From NCBI RefSeq assembly GCF_030409555.1, contig NZ_JAUFPU010000010.1, forward strand, positions 150,183-214,182: 64,000 bases of DNA. Direction: 5' to 3'. Numbering within the stretch: position 1 is the stretch's first letter; every line of letters starts with the position of its first letter. Position numbers and translations under genes: made by a program. The notes under the pieces are model-generated. The model was not told the DNA's origin and searched no databases. It saw only the letters and a program-made list of their open reading frames with translations. Shown here one piece after another: positions 36,320 through 45,159 of the stretch. The DNA comes from Chitinimonas viridis. Its GTDB lineage: Bacteria; Pseudomonadota; Gammaproteobacteria; Burkholderiales; Chitinimonadaceae.

Positions 36320-36928
36320 GTGAACAAGCTACGTATCGTGTTGGCAGAGGATCAGGCGCTGGTGCGTGGCGCGTTGGCGGCACTGCTGGGGCTGGAGCCC
36401 GACCTGGCTGTGATTGCTGAAGCAGGCGATGGCCGCGCCGCGCTGGCGCTGGTTGAAACCCTGCGGCCCGATATCCTGCTGACGGATATCGAGATGCCGC
36501 TGATGACGGGGCTGGAACTGGCGCAGCAGGTAAAGGCCCTGCAACTGCCTACCCGGGTGGTGATCGTGACCACCTTTGGCCGGGCCGGCTATCTGCGCCG
36601 GGCCATGGCTGCGGGTGTAGGGGGCTATCTGCTGAAGGATGCGCCCAGCGAGCAACTGGCATCTGCCATACGGCGGGTGGCGAACGGCAGCAGGGCGATA
36701 GACCCCGAACTGGCCTTGGCTGGCTGGGATGGGGATGACCCGTTGACCGACCGCGAGCGGCAGGTGCTGCGCTGGGCTGGTGAGGGTAAATCGTCGGCCG
36801 AGATTGCTGGCTTGATCCATCTATCAGAGGGGACCGTGCGCAACTATTTGTCCGAGGCCATAGGCAAGTTGGGGGCGGCCAACCGGGTAGAGGCGGCCAG
36901 ATTGGCGAGGGACAAGGGGTGGCTCTGA
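36320..36928 (+). CDS. LuxR/NarL-type response regulator (DesR-like)
   Basis: A 202-aa two-component regulator beginning at a GTG (VNKLRIVLAEDQALVRGAL). The receiver domain has the acidic pocket in LAEDQ, the phospho-acceptor Asp in DILLTDIEMP near residue 54, and the conserved Lys in YLLKDAPSE. The C-terminal LuxR helix-turn-helix reads LTDRERQVLRWAGEGKSSAE through VRNYLSEAIGKLG. It pairs with the adjacent HisKA_3 kinase. No target can be read directly; nearby 241 bases (36929-37169) contain only a diverged repeat fragment and no gene. Confidence 0.92.
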   Translation: MNKLRIVLAEDQALVRGALAALLGLEPDLAVIAEAGDGRAALALVETLRPDILLTDIEMPLMTGLELAQQVKALQLPTRVVIVTTFGRAGYLRRAMAAGVGGYLLKDAPSEQLASAIRRVANGSRAIDPELALAGWDGDDPLTDRERQVLRWAGEGKSSAEIAGLIHLSEGTVRNYLSEAIGKLGAANRVEAARLARDKGWL

Positions 36929-37063
36929 GAGCCTGTCCTGGGCTCAAGCCATCGCTGGGTGCTGAGTGATGGGGCCTGCGCCAGGGCAGCTATGGCACGG
37001 GATGCCTGCGCAGCCTGATACCTTGGGTTCACGCCTGATGGAATCCATCACCGCCTCGCCGCT

Positions 37064-37089
37064 ACAACGGAAGTCCACCTTGCACGGTG
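37064..37089 (-). repeat. Dispersed 26-bp sequence, diverged inverted copy
   Basis: The minus strand reads CACCGTGCAAGGTGGACTTC, matching the 26-base sequence at 12698 and 56741 with a few mismatches. It lies in the gap between the response regulator and siaD. Confidence 0.45.
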
Positions 37090-37169
37090 TGTAGATGATG
37101 CCTTCCGCCTTATGCCGGCCCGCTGGGCTGATCCGGAAAAACCTGGAAAACGGTCGCTACGCTGGCGCG

Positions 37170-37958
37170 CTAACTGGCTAGCACCAGGCAGTCGCGACCA
37201 TGCTGTTTTGCGCGCAGCAGGGCGGCATCGGCACGGTTGATGGTGTCGGAATAGCTTTCGCCCGGCAGGTGGGCAGCCAGGCCAGCGCTGACGGTAATGG
37301 TGAGTGCTTCGGTGCCCTGGCGTATGGCCAGATTGCGTATGCCCAGGCGCACGCGCTCCACCACCACCTGGGCAGAAGCCAGATCAAGCTCGGGCAGCAG
37401 GATCAGAAATTCCTCACCTCCCCAGCGTCCGCAGAGATCGTACTCGCGCACTTCGGCCTGCATGACTCGGGCAATCTCGATCAGCACCCGGTCGCCGGTA
37501 TCGTGGCCATGCTGGTCGTTGACCTGCTTGAAGTGGTCGATATCCACCATGGCGACGCAGAAGTCGTGCTGCAGGCGGCCTGCACGCTCCGTCTCGGCTT
37601 TGAGCCTTTCCATCAGCAGGCGGCGATTGGCCAGGGCGGTCAGTACGTCGTGGGTAGAGGCTTCCTCCAGCGCAATATTGAGTTCGCGCATCATCTGCTG
37701 GTAGCGGTCGGAGATGCGGGCGACTTTCTCCAGTTGCCGCAGCTGCTTGTCGAAGCGTTCCGCCAGGCTCATCTCCCGTTCCCGGGCGATGCTCTGGTAG
37801 GCGTCGGAGACATGGGTAATGCGTTCGATGCGGTTGAGTAGTTCGCGATGCGCCAGCCATAGCTGGCTAAGCGCATAGTGCATGGGGTGGTCGCTGTTGG
37901 CGGGGTCGGCCAGCAGGCGCTTGACCAGCTCGTCCAGATCGCGTTGATCGCGTGTCAT
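37170..37958 (-). CDS. siaD: SiaD-like diguanylate cyclase
   Basis: A 262-aa cytoplasmic protein without membrane segments. A long N-terminal helical region (about 1-105) precedes a complete GGDEF domain: STHDVLTALANRRLL, MVDIDHFKQVNDQHGHDTGD, and the active-site GGEEF. An inhibitory I-site RxxD (REYD) sits five residues before GGEEF, so product feedback is expected. In the Pseudomonas SiaABCD system this enzyme is activated by the dephosphorylated form of SiaC; the same gene order here supports that role. Starts 14 bases after the siaC stop. Confidence 0.9.
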   Translation of the reverse strand: MTRDQRDLDELVKRLLADPANSDHPMHYALSQLWLAHRELLNRIERITHVSDAYQSIAREREMSLAERFDKQLRQLEKVARISDRYQQMMRELNIALEEASTHDVLTALANRRLLMERLKAETERAGRLQHDFCVAMVDIDHFKQVNDQHGHDTGDRVLIEIARVMQAEVREYDLCGRWGGEEFLILLPELDLASAQVVVERVRLGIRNLAIRQGTEALTITVSAGLAAHLPGESYSDTINRADAALLRAKQHGRDCLVLAS

Positions 37959-37972
37959 CGGATGTGGCCGCC

Positions 37973-38347
37973 TTAGAATCCTACGATGGCAAAGGGGAAG
38001 GTACAGTCTTCCTTGAATTCCTCGGCCAGATCGGCCACCCGCTCGTTGCGCTTGTCGTAATGCCAGTTTACTGCAACTGGCTGGCCGGCATGGTGCGCCG
38101 CTTCCAGCAGGTCGAAGATATCCATCATGGCCTTGATGCTGCTGGTATTGAGGTAGAGCAGGTGGAGTTCCAGCGTCAGGGGGCGGCCAGCATCCTGCAG
38201 GAAGCGCTCTACCCACTCGAAAACCTGGTGGAACAGTTCGTAGGAGTTCTCAGGGTAGGAGTCGCCCTGCATGGACAGCACACCCTCGCTCCAGTTGCCC
38301 TGTATGGCGGGAGTGGACTGGCTGCGCGGGATGGAAAAATCACTCAT
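37973..38347 (-). CDS. siaC: SiaC-like regulator (DUF1987)
   Basis: A 124-aa protein with the DUF1987 pattern TLELHLLYLNTSSIKAMMDI near residues 57-76, containing the Thr/Ser cluster that is phosphorylated in Pseudomonas SiaC. GDSYPENSYELFHQ and NWHYDKRNE are further conserved features. Known role in the family: its phosphorylation state, set by SiaB (kinase) and SiaA (phosphatase), switches binding to and activation of the diguanylate cyclase SiaD. Tight spacing with siaB (22 bases) and siaD (14 bases) indicates one operon. Confidence 0.9.
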   Translation of the reverse strand: MSDFSIPRSQSTPAIQGNWSEGVLSMQGDSYPENSYELFHQVFEWVERFLQDAGRPLTLELHLLYLNTSSIKAMMDIFDLLEAAHHAGQPVAVNWHYDKRNERVADLAEEFKEDCTFPFAIVGF

Positions 38348-38369
38348 GGTCTTGGCTCTTACTGGGTAT

Positions 38370-38915
38370 TCAGATAACGGCGCGCAGGCTGATGAACGCC
38401 CGGTCCTCGTTCAATGACCGCATGGATGCGAGCAGCGGCTCGCTGGCCTTGCGGGCGATGTCGATCAGGCCCAGGCCTGCGCCAGTGGCTGCGCTGCCAT
38501 CGCGTGGCTTGCGCAATTGTTCCTTGTAAATGGCTTTGAGCTGGGTCTTGTCCAGCCCAGCCAGCGACTCCACCTTGGCCAGCAAGCCGGCACCGTCGGC
38601 GGCATCCACCATATTGCCAGCCGATACCACGTAACGGCCAGCCTCATCACGGGCGATGACCACTGTGGCGGCTGCTTCCTGCTCCTGCCAGCCTTTTTGG
38701 GCGGCGTAATGGCGGATGTTCTGCGTCATCTCGATATAGACGGCAAACACATCCATGGCGGCAGATGGATGGGCGTGATCGGCTTCCAGGTAGTTGCGCA
38801 ATGCGTTGCCTATTTCCTCGATCAGGCTGCGCGAGATGGGGCCGTTGAAGCAGAGCATGATCTGCTGCCGGTTGTAAGCCTCTCGCATGCTGAAGAGATC
38901 GAACGGTTCCATCAT
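38370..38915 (-). CDS. siaB: SiaB-like kinase of SiaC
   Basis: A 181-aa protein similar to the SiaB family (DUF6272): MEPFDLFSMREAY, QQIMLCFNGPISRSLIEEIG, VYIEMTQNIRHYAAQKGW (an N-box like HATPase element) and ATGAGLGLIDIARKA (G-box). These fit a GHKL-type ATP pocket and the reported protein kinase activity toward SiaC. Two adjacent ATGs are possible; the second is better spaced from GGAG. It sits between siaA and siaC. Confidence 0.86.
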   Translation of the reverse strand: MMEPFDLFSMREAYNRQQIMLCFNGPISRSLIEEIGNALRNYLEADHAHPSAAMDVFAVYIEMTQNIRHYAAQKGWQEQEAAATVVIARDEAGRYVVSAGNMVDAADGAGLLAKVESLAGLDKTQLKAIYKEQLRKPRDGSAATGAGLGLIDIARKASEPLLASMRSLNEDRAFISLRAVI

Positions 38916-38938
38916 GGCTCCAGGGTCAGGTAGCGGAA

Positions 38939-40924
38939 TCAGTCAAAACGGAAACACAGCATGGTGATGTCGTCGCGTTGGGCGTGTTCACCTTGATAGG
39001 CTGCCAGGGTAGCAGCGAATGCTTCGCCCTGCTCCGCCAGCGGCAGGCGGGCATGGCGTGCCAGCATCTCGGCAAAACGGCTGGTACCAAAGCCAAACCC
39101 CAGCTCGCCGCCGGCCTGGTCCAGGAAGCCGTCGGTGCTCAGGTAGAAAGTGCGGCCAGGCAGCAGGGGCACATGCTCGTTGCTGTAATGGCCTACCCGC
39201 TTGTCACCGATGGCACGCCGGGCGCCAGGCAGCTCGTCAACCACATCGCCGTCGCTGAAATAGAGCGCAATCTTGGCGCCGGCAAAAGTCACCTGCCGCT
39301 GCTTCAGATCCACATAGGCAAGGCCGACATCCATATTGGTGGCCAGGGCCTGCCGTTCCGGCTCGTCACGCAGCATGCTACGGATGATCTGGTCGGCCCT
39401 GCTCAGTATGCCGGCCGGGTCGTCCAGGCCTACGTCCAGTATGGCCTGGTCTATGGCGGCGTGGCCCAGCATGGTCATCAAGGCCCCGGGTACGCCATGG
39501 CCGGCGCAGTCGACCACGCCGAACAGGCAGGCGTCGTCGGCGGCGCGGTAGACATAGAAATCACCGCCCACCACATCACGCGGGCGCCATAGCACGGCAT
39601 GGCGTTCACCCAAGGCACTCACCAGTTGCCGGTTGGGCAGGATGGCGCGCTGTATCAGACTGGCGTAGTCGATGGAGTCGTCTATCTTCTTGTGGGCGGC
39701 CACCATTTCGCGGTTGGCCCGCTCCAGCGCCTGGGTACGTTCACGCACCCGGCTCTCCAGCTCGGTGGTATGGCTGCGTACCTTGTCGGCCATGATGCCG
39801 AAAGCACGGCTCAGTTCGCCGATCTCGTCCTGGCTGCCATGCGGTAGTGCGACGTCGTACTCGCCCGCTGCAATGGCGCGGGCGGATTGATGCAGGCGCC
39901 GCAAGGGCTTGAGCACCAGATGCTCGGCGGCGTAGCCAAAGCCCAGCAGCAGGGCCACCAGCAGCATGCCCAGGGCAATCGCGGCAGGTGCCAGCCAGCC
40001 AGCATCCAGCACTTTCGCGGTATGCAGATCGACAGCCGTGGCGACATGCCATTGCAGCTCGGGCAGATAGGCTACGGCCAGCAACTGCTGCTTGCCCGCC
40101 AGGCTGACCCAGGTGGTATGTACGCCATTGGGTTGGGCCTCGGCGGCCTGCATGGCCTGGCGGACCGCGATCTCGTCATCGGGCTTCAACAGGCGGAACA
40201 GGGTGCTGCCGCCGCCGCTTTGCTGGGTGCCAGAATTGAAGGCGATCAGCGTCTCATCGGGGTGGGCCTGGATGGCACCGCGCCTGTCCAGAATCATGGG
40301 CGTGACACCCTTCTCACCACTGACGATGAAGTCACGCAGGAAGTTGCTCAGGTCCAGGCCTGTACCCGCCAGGCCCAGCTTGCGGTCGCCGTCACTCACT
40401 ACCACGTTGAACCAAACCCGGGTGACCTTGAGTTTATGGTCGTGGTTGATATTGATGTTGTAGGGCGCCGTGCTGCGCATGGTATTGAAGAACCAGGCGT
40501 CGTTGCTGTCGGCAGGATCCAGGGTGTAGCGCGGTTCGGTACTGGCGGGCTTGCCGGCCTCGTTGAGAAAGTAGCGGCGGCTGCCGTTGCTGATCACGAA
40601 ATAGGAGTGATCACGAAAATCCCGGCGGTAGCCCTCGGCCTCACGGAAGAACAGGGCGGACTTGGCCGGATCGGTCTCATCCTGCAGCCACTGGCGGGTG
40701 ACTTCGGAATCGGCCAGGCGCATGGACAGCGCCAGCTCGCGCGAGATCGGGGCGAGTATCTTTTGCTGGTTCAGCTGGGTGAAATTGCGGGCATAGGCCA
40801 GCCCGAAGTGATTGCGGATGTTGTCGACCAGCTGCCAGCCTATCAGCACGGCGGGTATCAGAGCGATGAGACAGGCCAGCACGAGTGCCAGCAAGGATTT
40901 ACCACGTAAGCCCAGCGCTGCCAT
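38939..40924 (-). CDS. siaA: SiaA-like membrane PP2C phosphatase with dCache and HAMP
   Basis: A 661-aa membrane protein. TM1 lies at about residues 12-32, then a periplasmic dCache sensor (about 35-300), TM2 near 305-330, a HAMP domain (LRRLHQSARAIAAGEYDVA), a coiled coil, and a PPM/SpoIIE phosphatase domain (about 430-655). Metal-binding aspartates are seen in VVGGDFYVY, GVVDCAGHGVPGALM and RDDITMLCF. In Pseudomonas SiaA dephosphorylates SiaC and so turns on c-di-GMP synthesis and aggregation. First gene of siaABCD; start chosen at MAALGLRGKSLLA. Confidence 0.92.
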   Translation of the reverse strand: MAALGLRGKSLLALVLACLIALIPAVLIGWQLVDNIRNHFGLAYARNFTQLNQQKILAPISRELALSMRLADSEVTRQWLQDETDPAKSALFFREAEGYRRDFRDHSYFVISNGSRRYFLNEAGKPASTEPRYTLDPADSNDAWFFNTMRSTAPYNININHDHKLKVTRVWFNVVVSDGDRKLGLAGTGLDLSNFLRDFIVSGEKGVTPMILDRRGAIQAHPDETLIAFNSGTQQSGGGSTLFRLLKPDDEIAVRQAMQAAEAQPNGVHTTWVSLAGKQQLLAVAYLPELQWHVATAVDLHTAKVLDAGWLAPAAIALGMLLVALLLGFGYAAEHLVLKPLRRLHQSARAIAAGEYDVALPHGSQDEIGELSRAFGIMADKVRSHTTELESRVRERTQALERANREMVAAHKKIDDSIDYASLIQRAILPNRQLVSALGERHAVLWRPRDVVGGDFYVYRAADDACLFGVVDCAGHGVPGALMTMLGHAAIDQAILDVGLDDPAGILSRADQIIRSMLRDEPERQALATNMDVGLAYVDLKQRQVTFAGAKIALYFSDGDVVDELPGARRAIGDKRVGHYSNEHVPLLPGRTFYLSTDGFLDQAGGELGFGFGTSRFAEMLARHARLPLAEQGEAFAATLAAYQGEHAQRDDITMLCFRFD

Positions 40925-41038
40925 AGCGATCCCTGTTTTACCCTAGTCCGGGCGTCGGCCTGATTGTGCCGTGCCAAGCTGCGGCGATCAATCGTGACGG
41001 CGAGCGCTGTCTGTTTTATATACCGCTTGCGCAAAACA

Positions 41039-41060
41039 AAGGCGCCCCTGGGGGCGCCTT
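41039..41060 (-). terminator. Terminator of the glutamine-synthetase-like gene
   Basis: Stem AAGGCGCCCC/GGGGCGCCTT; reading the minus strand it is followed by TGTTTTGCG. About 20 bases after the stop of the minus-strand gene. Confidence 0.75.
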
Positions 41061-41080
41061 GTCAGCCAAGTGTGGGCGTA

Positions 41081-42430
41081 TCAGACCAGATTGCCCAAGT
41101 AGCGACGCTCCCACGGCGTGACCTCGTGCCAGAAGCTGGCCATCTCGGTCTCCTTGACTGCAATATAGCTGTCGACAAACTCGGCGCCCAGCCACTCGCG
41201 CGCCAGCTTGCTCTGGCCCATGCGCTCCAGCGCACTGTCCAGCGTGCGCGGCAGGCTGGGTCCGGTCTCGCCTTCCTGGTTAAAGACCGTGCCTTCGGCT
41301 TCGGCGGTGGGCTTGAGCTGCTGTTCGATGCCATGCAGGCCGCTGGCTAGGCTGGCGGCCAGTGCCAGATAAGGGTTGGCGTCGCAGCCGGGAATGCGGT
41401 TTTCCACCCGGCGGGCGGCGGCACCAGAGCGGGGAATACGTATGCCCACGGTGCGGTTGTCGTAGCCCCAGCTCAGGTTCACTGGCGCCGCCATGTGCTT
41501 GGCAAAGCGGCGGTAGCTGTTGACGTGCGGGCAGAACAGCGGCATCAGCTCGGGTATGCCTTGCTGCTGGCCGGCGATGAACTGGTAGAACAGCTCGGTG
41601 GGTTGGCCATCGGCTGCGCTGAAGATATTGTTGCCATGGGCATCCACCACGCTTTGATGGATATGCATGGAGCTGCCGGGCTCGCCCGCCAGCGGCTTGG
41701 CCATGAATACCACCTGCAGGCCGTGCTTGAAGCCGATCTCGCGCAGCGCGTATTTGAACAGCAGGGTCTGGTCGGCCAGTTGCAGGGCATTGCCGTGCAA
41801 CAGGTTGATTTCGTACTGGGCCGGGCCTAGCTCATGCACAAAGGTATCGGCAGGGACATCCAGCGTCTCCAGGGCGGCGTAGACCTCGTCCCAGAATGCG
41901 GCCAGATCATTCAGGCCACCCAGGGTAAAGCCCTGGTTGCCGATCTCGGCCCGACCACGCGGGCCGGAAAAAGGCTGGAACGGCGCCTCTGGGGTGTTGC
42001 CGGCGGCCAGCAGGTAAAACTCCAACTCGGGCGCTACCACGGGCGACCAGCCATGCTGCTGGTAGCGTGCCAACACATTCTTCAATACCGTGCGGGGGGC
42101 GATGGGGGTAGGGGTGCCATCGAGGTCGACGCAATCGTGTATGCACAGCGCACGGGGGCGGCTGGCCCAGGGCACGGGCTTGAGGGTATCGAGCACCGGC
42201 TCCAGCTTCATGTCCGGGTCGCCTTCGCCAGAATACTGGTAGTCCGCCCACTCGCCCGTTACCGTATGTATGGCCACGGCACGACACAGCCGCAGCTCGG
42301 CGCCGCTGGCAAACGCCTTGGCCGGCAGTCCCTTGCCACGCGGTACGCCGTTGATGTCGGGCACCAGGCACTCCACCTCACGTATGCCATGCTGGTCGAG
42401 AAATTCACTGATCTTGTCGTTTGTACTCAT
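41081..42430 (-). CDS. Glutamine synthetase family protein (gamma-glutamylpolyamine synthetase-like)
   Basis: A 449-aa type I glutamine-synthetase-fold enzyme. Catalytic landmarks: VAPELEFYLL near residue 128, ELGPAQYEINLLHG near 206, GSSMHIHQSV near 251, NRTVGIRIPRSG near 328 and NRIPGCDANPYLALAA near 345. The short N-terminal domain (FLDQHGIREVECLVPDINGV, KGLPAKAF) resembles PuuA/gamma-glutamylputrescine synthetases rather than nitrogen-assimilating GlnA. It probably ligates glutamate to an amine using ATP. Next to a glutarate-type catabolic pair on the same strand, so it could belong to amine or lysine breakdown, an inference from position. Confidence 0.86.
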   Translation of the reverse strand: MSTNDKISEFLDQHGIREVECLVPDINGVPRGKGLPAKAFASGAELRLCRAVAIHTVTGEWADYQYSGEGDPDMKLEPVLDTLKPVPWASRPRALCIHDCVDLDGTPTPIAPRTVLKNVLARYQQHGWSPVVAPELEFYLLAAGNTPEAPFQPFSGPRGRAEIGNQGFTLGGLNDLAAFWDEVYAALETLDVPADTFVHELGPAQYEINLLHGNALQLADQTLLFKYALREIGFKHGLQVVFMAKPLAGEPGSSMHIHQSVVDAHGNNIFSAADGQPTELFYQFIAGQQQGIPELMPLFCPHVNSYRRFAKHMAAPVNLSWGYDNRTVGIRIPRSGAAARRVENRIPGCDANPYLALAASLASGLHGIEQQLKPTAEAEGTVFNQEGETGPSLPRTLDSALERMGQSKLAREWLGAEFVDSYIAVKETEMASFWHEVTPWERRYLGNLV

Positions 42431-42480
42431 GGGTATTCCTTGTTTTCTTGCTGGCCGGCCAGTGTGGCCCCGGCACAGTC

Positions 42481-43623
42481 TCAATATGCCGCCGTGTGCT
42501 CGCCCAGGGTGGGCGGCGGGGTGTCATAGCAGATCGGTGTCTTGGAGAATTTGATCGGATTGGCCACCATCTTGACGCTGCCCGCTGGATGGGGAATCTC
42601 CACCACGGCGCCACGGGCCAGCGCCTGGGGCTCGGCCAGTGCCTCGGGTATGGTGTTGATGGGGCCGCCGGGTATGCCCAGGCTTTCCATCCCGCTGATC
42701 CAGTGGCCGCGTGGCTGTTTAGCCAGGGCGTCACTGATCAGGGGCACCAGTAGCTGGCGGTTTTCCACCCGTGCCTTGTTGGTGGCAAAACGGGCGTCTT
42801 GCGCCCACTCGGCATGGCCGCACAGCTCGGCAAAGCGGGCAAACTGGCCATCGTTGCCCACGGCAACGATAACGTGGCCGTCGCTGGCGGCAAACGCCTG
42901 GTAAGGCACGATATTAGCGTGTGCATTGCCGTAGCGGGGTGGCTGTACATTGCCGACCAGATAGTTGCTGGCCACATTGGCCAGCATGGCCAGCTGGCAG
43001 TCGAACAGCGCCAGGTCGATATGCTGGCCGATGCCGGTGCGGTCACGGTGGGCCAGGGCTGCCAGGATGGCTACCGTGGCATACATGCCGGTGAACAGGT
43101 CGGTGACGGCCACGCCCACTTTCTGTGGTTCGCCTTGCGGGTCGCCGGTGATGCTCATCAGCCCACCCAGGCCCTGGATCATGAAATCGTAGCCAGCCTG
43201 GTCTGCGCGCGGCCCCTGCTGGCCAAAGCCGGTGATGGAGCAGTACACCAGATCGGGCTTGATGGCAGCCAGGCTGTCGTAGTCCAGGCCATATTTCTTC
43301 AGGCCACCGACCTTGAAGTTCTCCACCACCACATCGCAGTCCTTCACCAGCTCGCGCAGTCGGGCCTGGCCCTCCGGGCTGGCCATGTCGATGGCGACGG
43401 ATTTCTTGCCCCGGTTGGCGCACAGGTAATAGGCCGATTCGCGGGTAGGCTGACCCTCGCTGTCCTTGAGGAAAGGCGGCCCCCAGCCACGGGTATCGTC
43501 GCCGCCGTCGGGCTTTTCTATCTTGATGACCTCGGCGCCCATATCGGCCAGTTGCTGGGTGGCCCAAGGGCCGGCCAGTACGCGGGAGAGGTCGAGGATG
43601 CGGAGATGCTGTAGTGCAGACAT
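42481..43623 (-). CDS. Class III CoA-transferase, probably glutarate/succinyl-CoA
   Basis: A 380-aa CaiB/BaiF-family enzyme. Family blocks: LRILDLSRVLAGPWATQ, LADMGAEVIKIEKP, FKVGGLKKYGLDY, YCSITGFGQQGP, and the catalytic Asp in AGYDFMIQGLGGLMSITG near residue 165. The neighbour is glutaryl-CoA dehydrogenase, and SUGCT-type CoA-transferases activate glutarate with succinyl-CoA, so that specificity is likely here though not proved by sequence. Same strand as gcdH with a 132-base gap holding a hairpin. Confidence 0.87.
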   Translation of the reverse strand: MSALQHLRILDLSRVLAGPWATQQLADMGAEVIKIEKPDGGDDTRGWGPPFLKDSEGQPTRESAYYLCANRGKKSVAIDMASPEGQARLRELVKDCDVVVENFKVGGLKKYGLDYDSLAAIKPDLVYCSITGFGQQGPRADQAGYDFMIQGLGGLMSITGDPQGEPQKVGVAVTDLFTGMYATVAILAALAHRDRTGIGQHIDLALFDCQLAMLANVASNYLVGNVQPPRYGNAHANIVPYQAFAASDGHVIVAVGNDGQFARFAELCGHAEWAQDARFATNKARVENRQLLVPLISDALAKQPRGHWISGMESLGIPGGPINTIPEALAEPQALARGAVVEIPHPAGSVKMVANPIKFSKTPICYDTPPPTLGEHTAAY

Positions 43624-43718
43624 GGCTGCCCTTTATATAACGAGGGCAGGCCGGACCTATCGTATAAACAGGCCCGCCTGCCCGGCGTCGCACCGGGTAG
43701 ATGCGATTGCAAACTGAT

Positions 43719-43746
43719 CCCCGGCGCGCTTGCGCAGGCCGGGGAG
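43719..43746 (-). terminator. Hairpin between gcdH and the CoA-transferase
   Basis: CCCCGGC.GCGC/GCGC.GGCCGGGG stem-loop, 10 bases past the gcdH stop on the minus strand. Only a weak T-rich stretch follows, so it may partly end transcription or mark an mRNA processing point. Confidence 0.5.
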
Positions 43747-43755
43747 GGAGGGGAC

Positions 43756-44934
43756 TTAGCTGCCGAACGCGGCGATGCCGGTCTGGGCACGGCCCAGGAT
43801 CAGGGCGTGCACATCGTGGGTGCCTTCGTAGGTATTGACGGCCTCCAGGTTCATCACATGGCGGATGACATGGAACTCGTCGCTGATGCCGTTGCCGCCG
43901 TGCATGTCACGGCTGATGCGGGCGATTTCCAGCGCCTTGCCGCAGTTGTTGCGCTTGATCAGCGAGATCATCTCGGGTGCAGCGCGGCCTTCGTCCATCA
44001 GGCGGCCCACACGCAGGGCGGCTTGCAGGCCCAGGGTGATCTCGGTCTGGAAGTTGGCCAGCTTCAGCTGCATCAGCTGGGTGGCTGCCAGGGGGCGGCC
44101 AAACTGCTTGCGATCCAGGGTGTACTGGCGGGAAGCGTGCCAGCAGAACTCGGCTGCACCCATGGCGCCCCAGGCTATGCCGTAGCGGGCCTTGTTGAGG
44201 CAACCGAACGGGCCCTTGAGGCCACGCACATTGGGCAGCAGGTTGGCTTCCGGCACGAAGACCTCGTCCATCACGATTTCGCCGGTGATGGAGGCGCGCA
44301 GCGAGAACTTGCCTTCTATCTTGGGGGCGGACAGGCCCTTCATGCCCTTGTCCAGCACAAAGCCGCGAATCTCGCCGTCGTCGGTCTTGGCCCACACCAC
44401 GAACACATCGGCGATGGGCGAGTTGGTGATCCACATCTTGGCGCCAGACAGCGAGTAGCCGCCGTCAACCGAGCGGGCGCGGGTAATCATGCTGCCGGGG
44501 TCGGAACCGTGGTTGGGTTCGGTCAGGCCGAAGCAGCCCACCCATTCGCCGGTTGCCAGCTTGGGCAGGTACTTCTGCTTCTGTTCCTCGGTGCCGTAGG
44601 CGTAGATGGGGTACATCACCAGCGAGCTTTGTACGCTCATGGCCGAACGGTAGCCGCTATCGACACGCTCGACTTCACGCGCCACCAGGCCATAGGCCAC
44701 ATGGCTGACGCCGGCGCAGCCGTAACCCTCAATGGTGGAACCCAGGAAACCCAGTTCGCCCAGCTCAGTCATGATCTCGCGGTCGAAACGCTCGTGCCGG
44801 TTGGCTTCCAGTACGCGGGGCTGCAAGCGGCCCTGGCAGTAATCGCGTGCTGCGTCGCGAATCATGCGCTCGTCGTCGGTCAGCTGTTCGTCCAGCAAGA
44901 GTGCGTCGTCCCATTGAAAGTGCGGCTTGGCCAT
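43756..44934 (-). CDS. gcdH: Glutaryl-CoA dehydrogenase
   Basis: A 392-aa flavin acyl-CoA dehydrogenase that converts glutaryl-CoA to crotonyl-CoA and CO2 in lysine, tryptophan and glutarate breakdown. Signatures: [17 protein letters not shown] near residue 133, [18 protein letters not shown] near 163, the substrate-binding Arg region ([10 protein letters not shown]), and the catalytic Glu in [20 protein letters not shown] near residue 369. That EGTHD context is typical of glutaryl-CoA dehydrogenases. The start MAKPHFQW is preceded by GGAGA; an ATG four codons earlier is less likely. Confidence 0.95.
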   Translation of the reverse strand: MAKPHFQWDDALLLDEQLTDDERMIRDAARDYCQGRLQPRVLEANRHERFDREIMTELGELGFLGSTIEGYGCAGVSHVAYGLVAREVERVDSGYRSAMSVQSSLVMYPIYAYGTEEQKQKYLPKLATGEWVGCFGLTEPNHGSDPGSMITRARSVDGGYSLSGAKMWITNSPIADVFVVWAKTDDGEIRGFVLDKGMKGLSAPKIEGKFSLRASITGEIVMDEVFVPEANLLPNVRGLKGPFGCLNKARYGIAWGAMGAAEFCWHASRQYTLDRKQFGRPLAATQLMQLKLANFQTEITLGLQAALRVGRLMDEGRAAPEMISLIKRNNCGKALEIARISRDMHGGNGISDEFHVIRHVMNLEAVNTYEGTHDVHALILGRAQTGIAAFGS

Positions 44935-45060
44935 GTCTGTCTCCATCTACTGCGTTGCTGGGTTTGCCCGATACGGTGGGGTGGTCTTGTCAGGCCTGCT
45001 GCGGCACCTGAATGCCACCGGCCACGACGGCACCTTGGCCGTATCACACAAAGCTTGAGT

Positions 45061-45079
45061 TGTTCCGCATTGCGGAACA
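45061..45079. promoter_or_regulatory. Perfect palindrome, putative IclR operator
   Basis: TGTTCCGCATTGCGGAACA is an exact 8-3-8 palindrome between divergent gcdH and the DMT transporter gene. TTCCGC-type arms fit sites bound by IclR-family regulators, and an IclR gene is part of the transporter operon. A second, weaker inverted pair TTTC/GAAA lies at 45085-45097. Confidence 0.7.
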
Positions 45080-45159
45080 TAATTTCACCATGCGAAACAG
45101 AATACCGTTTGCCGGGCGGGGTGTAAAGCCGGGCGGCGAGCCGAAATCAGAAAGTACGG

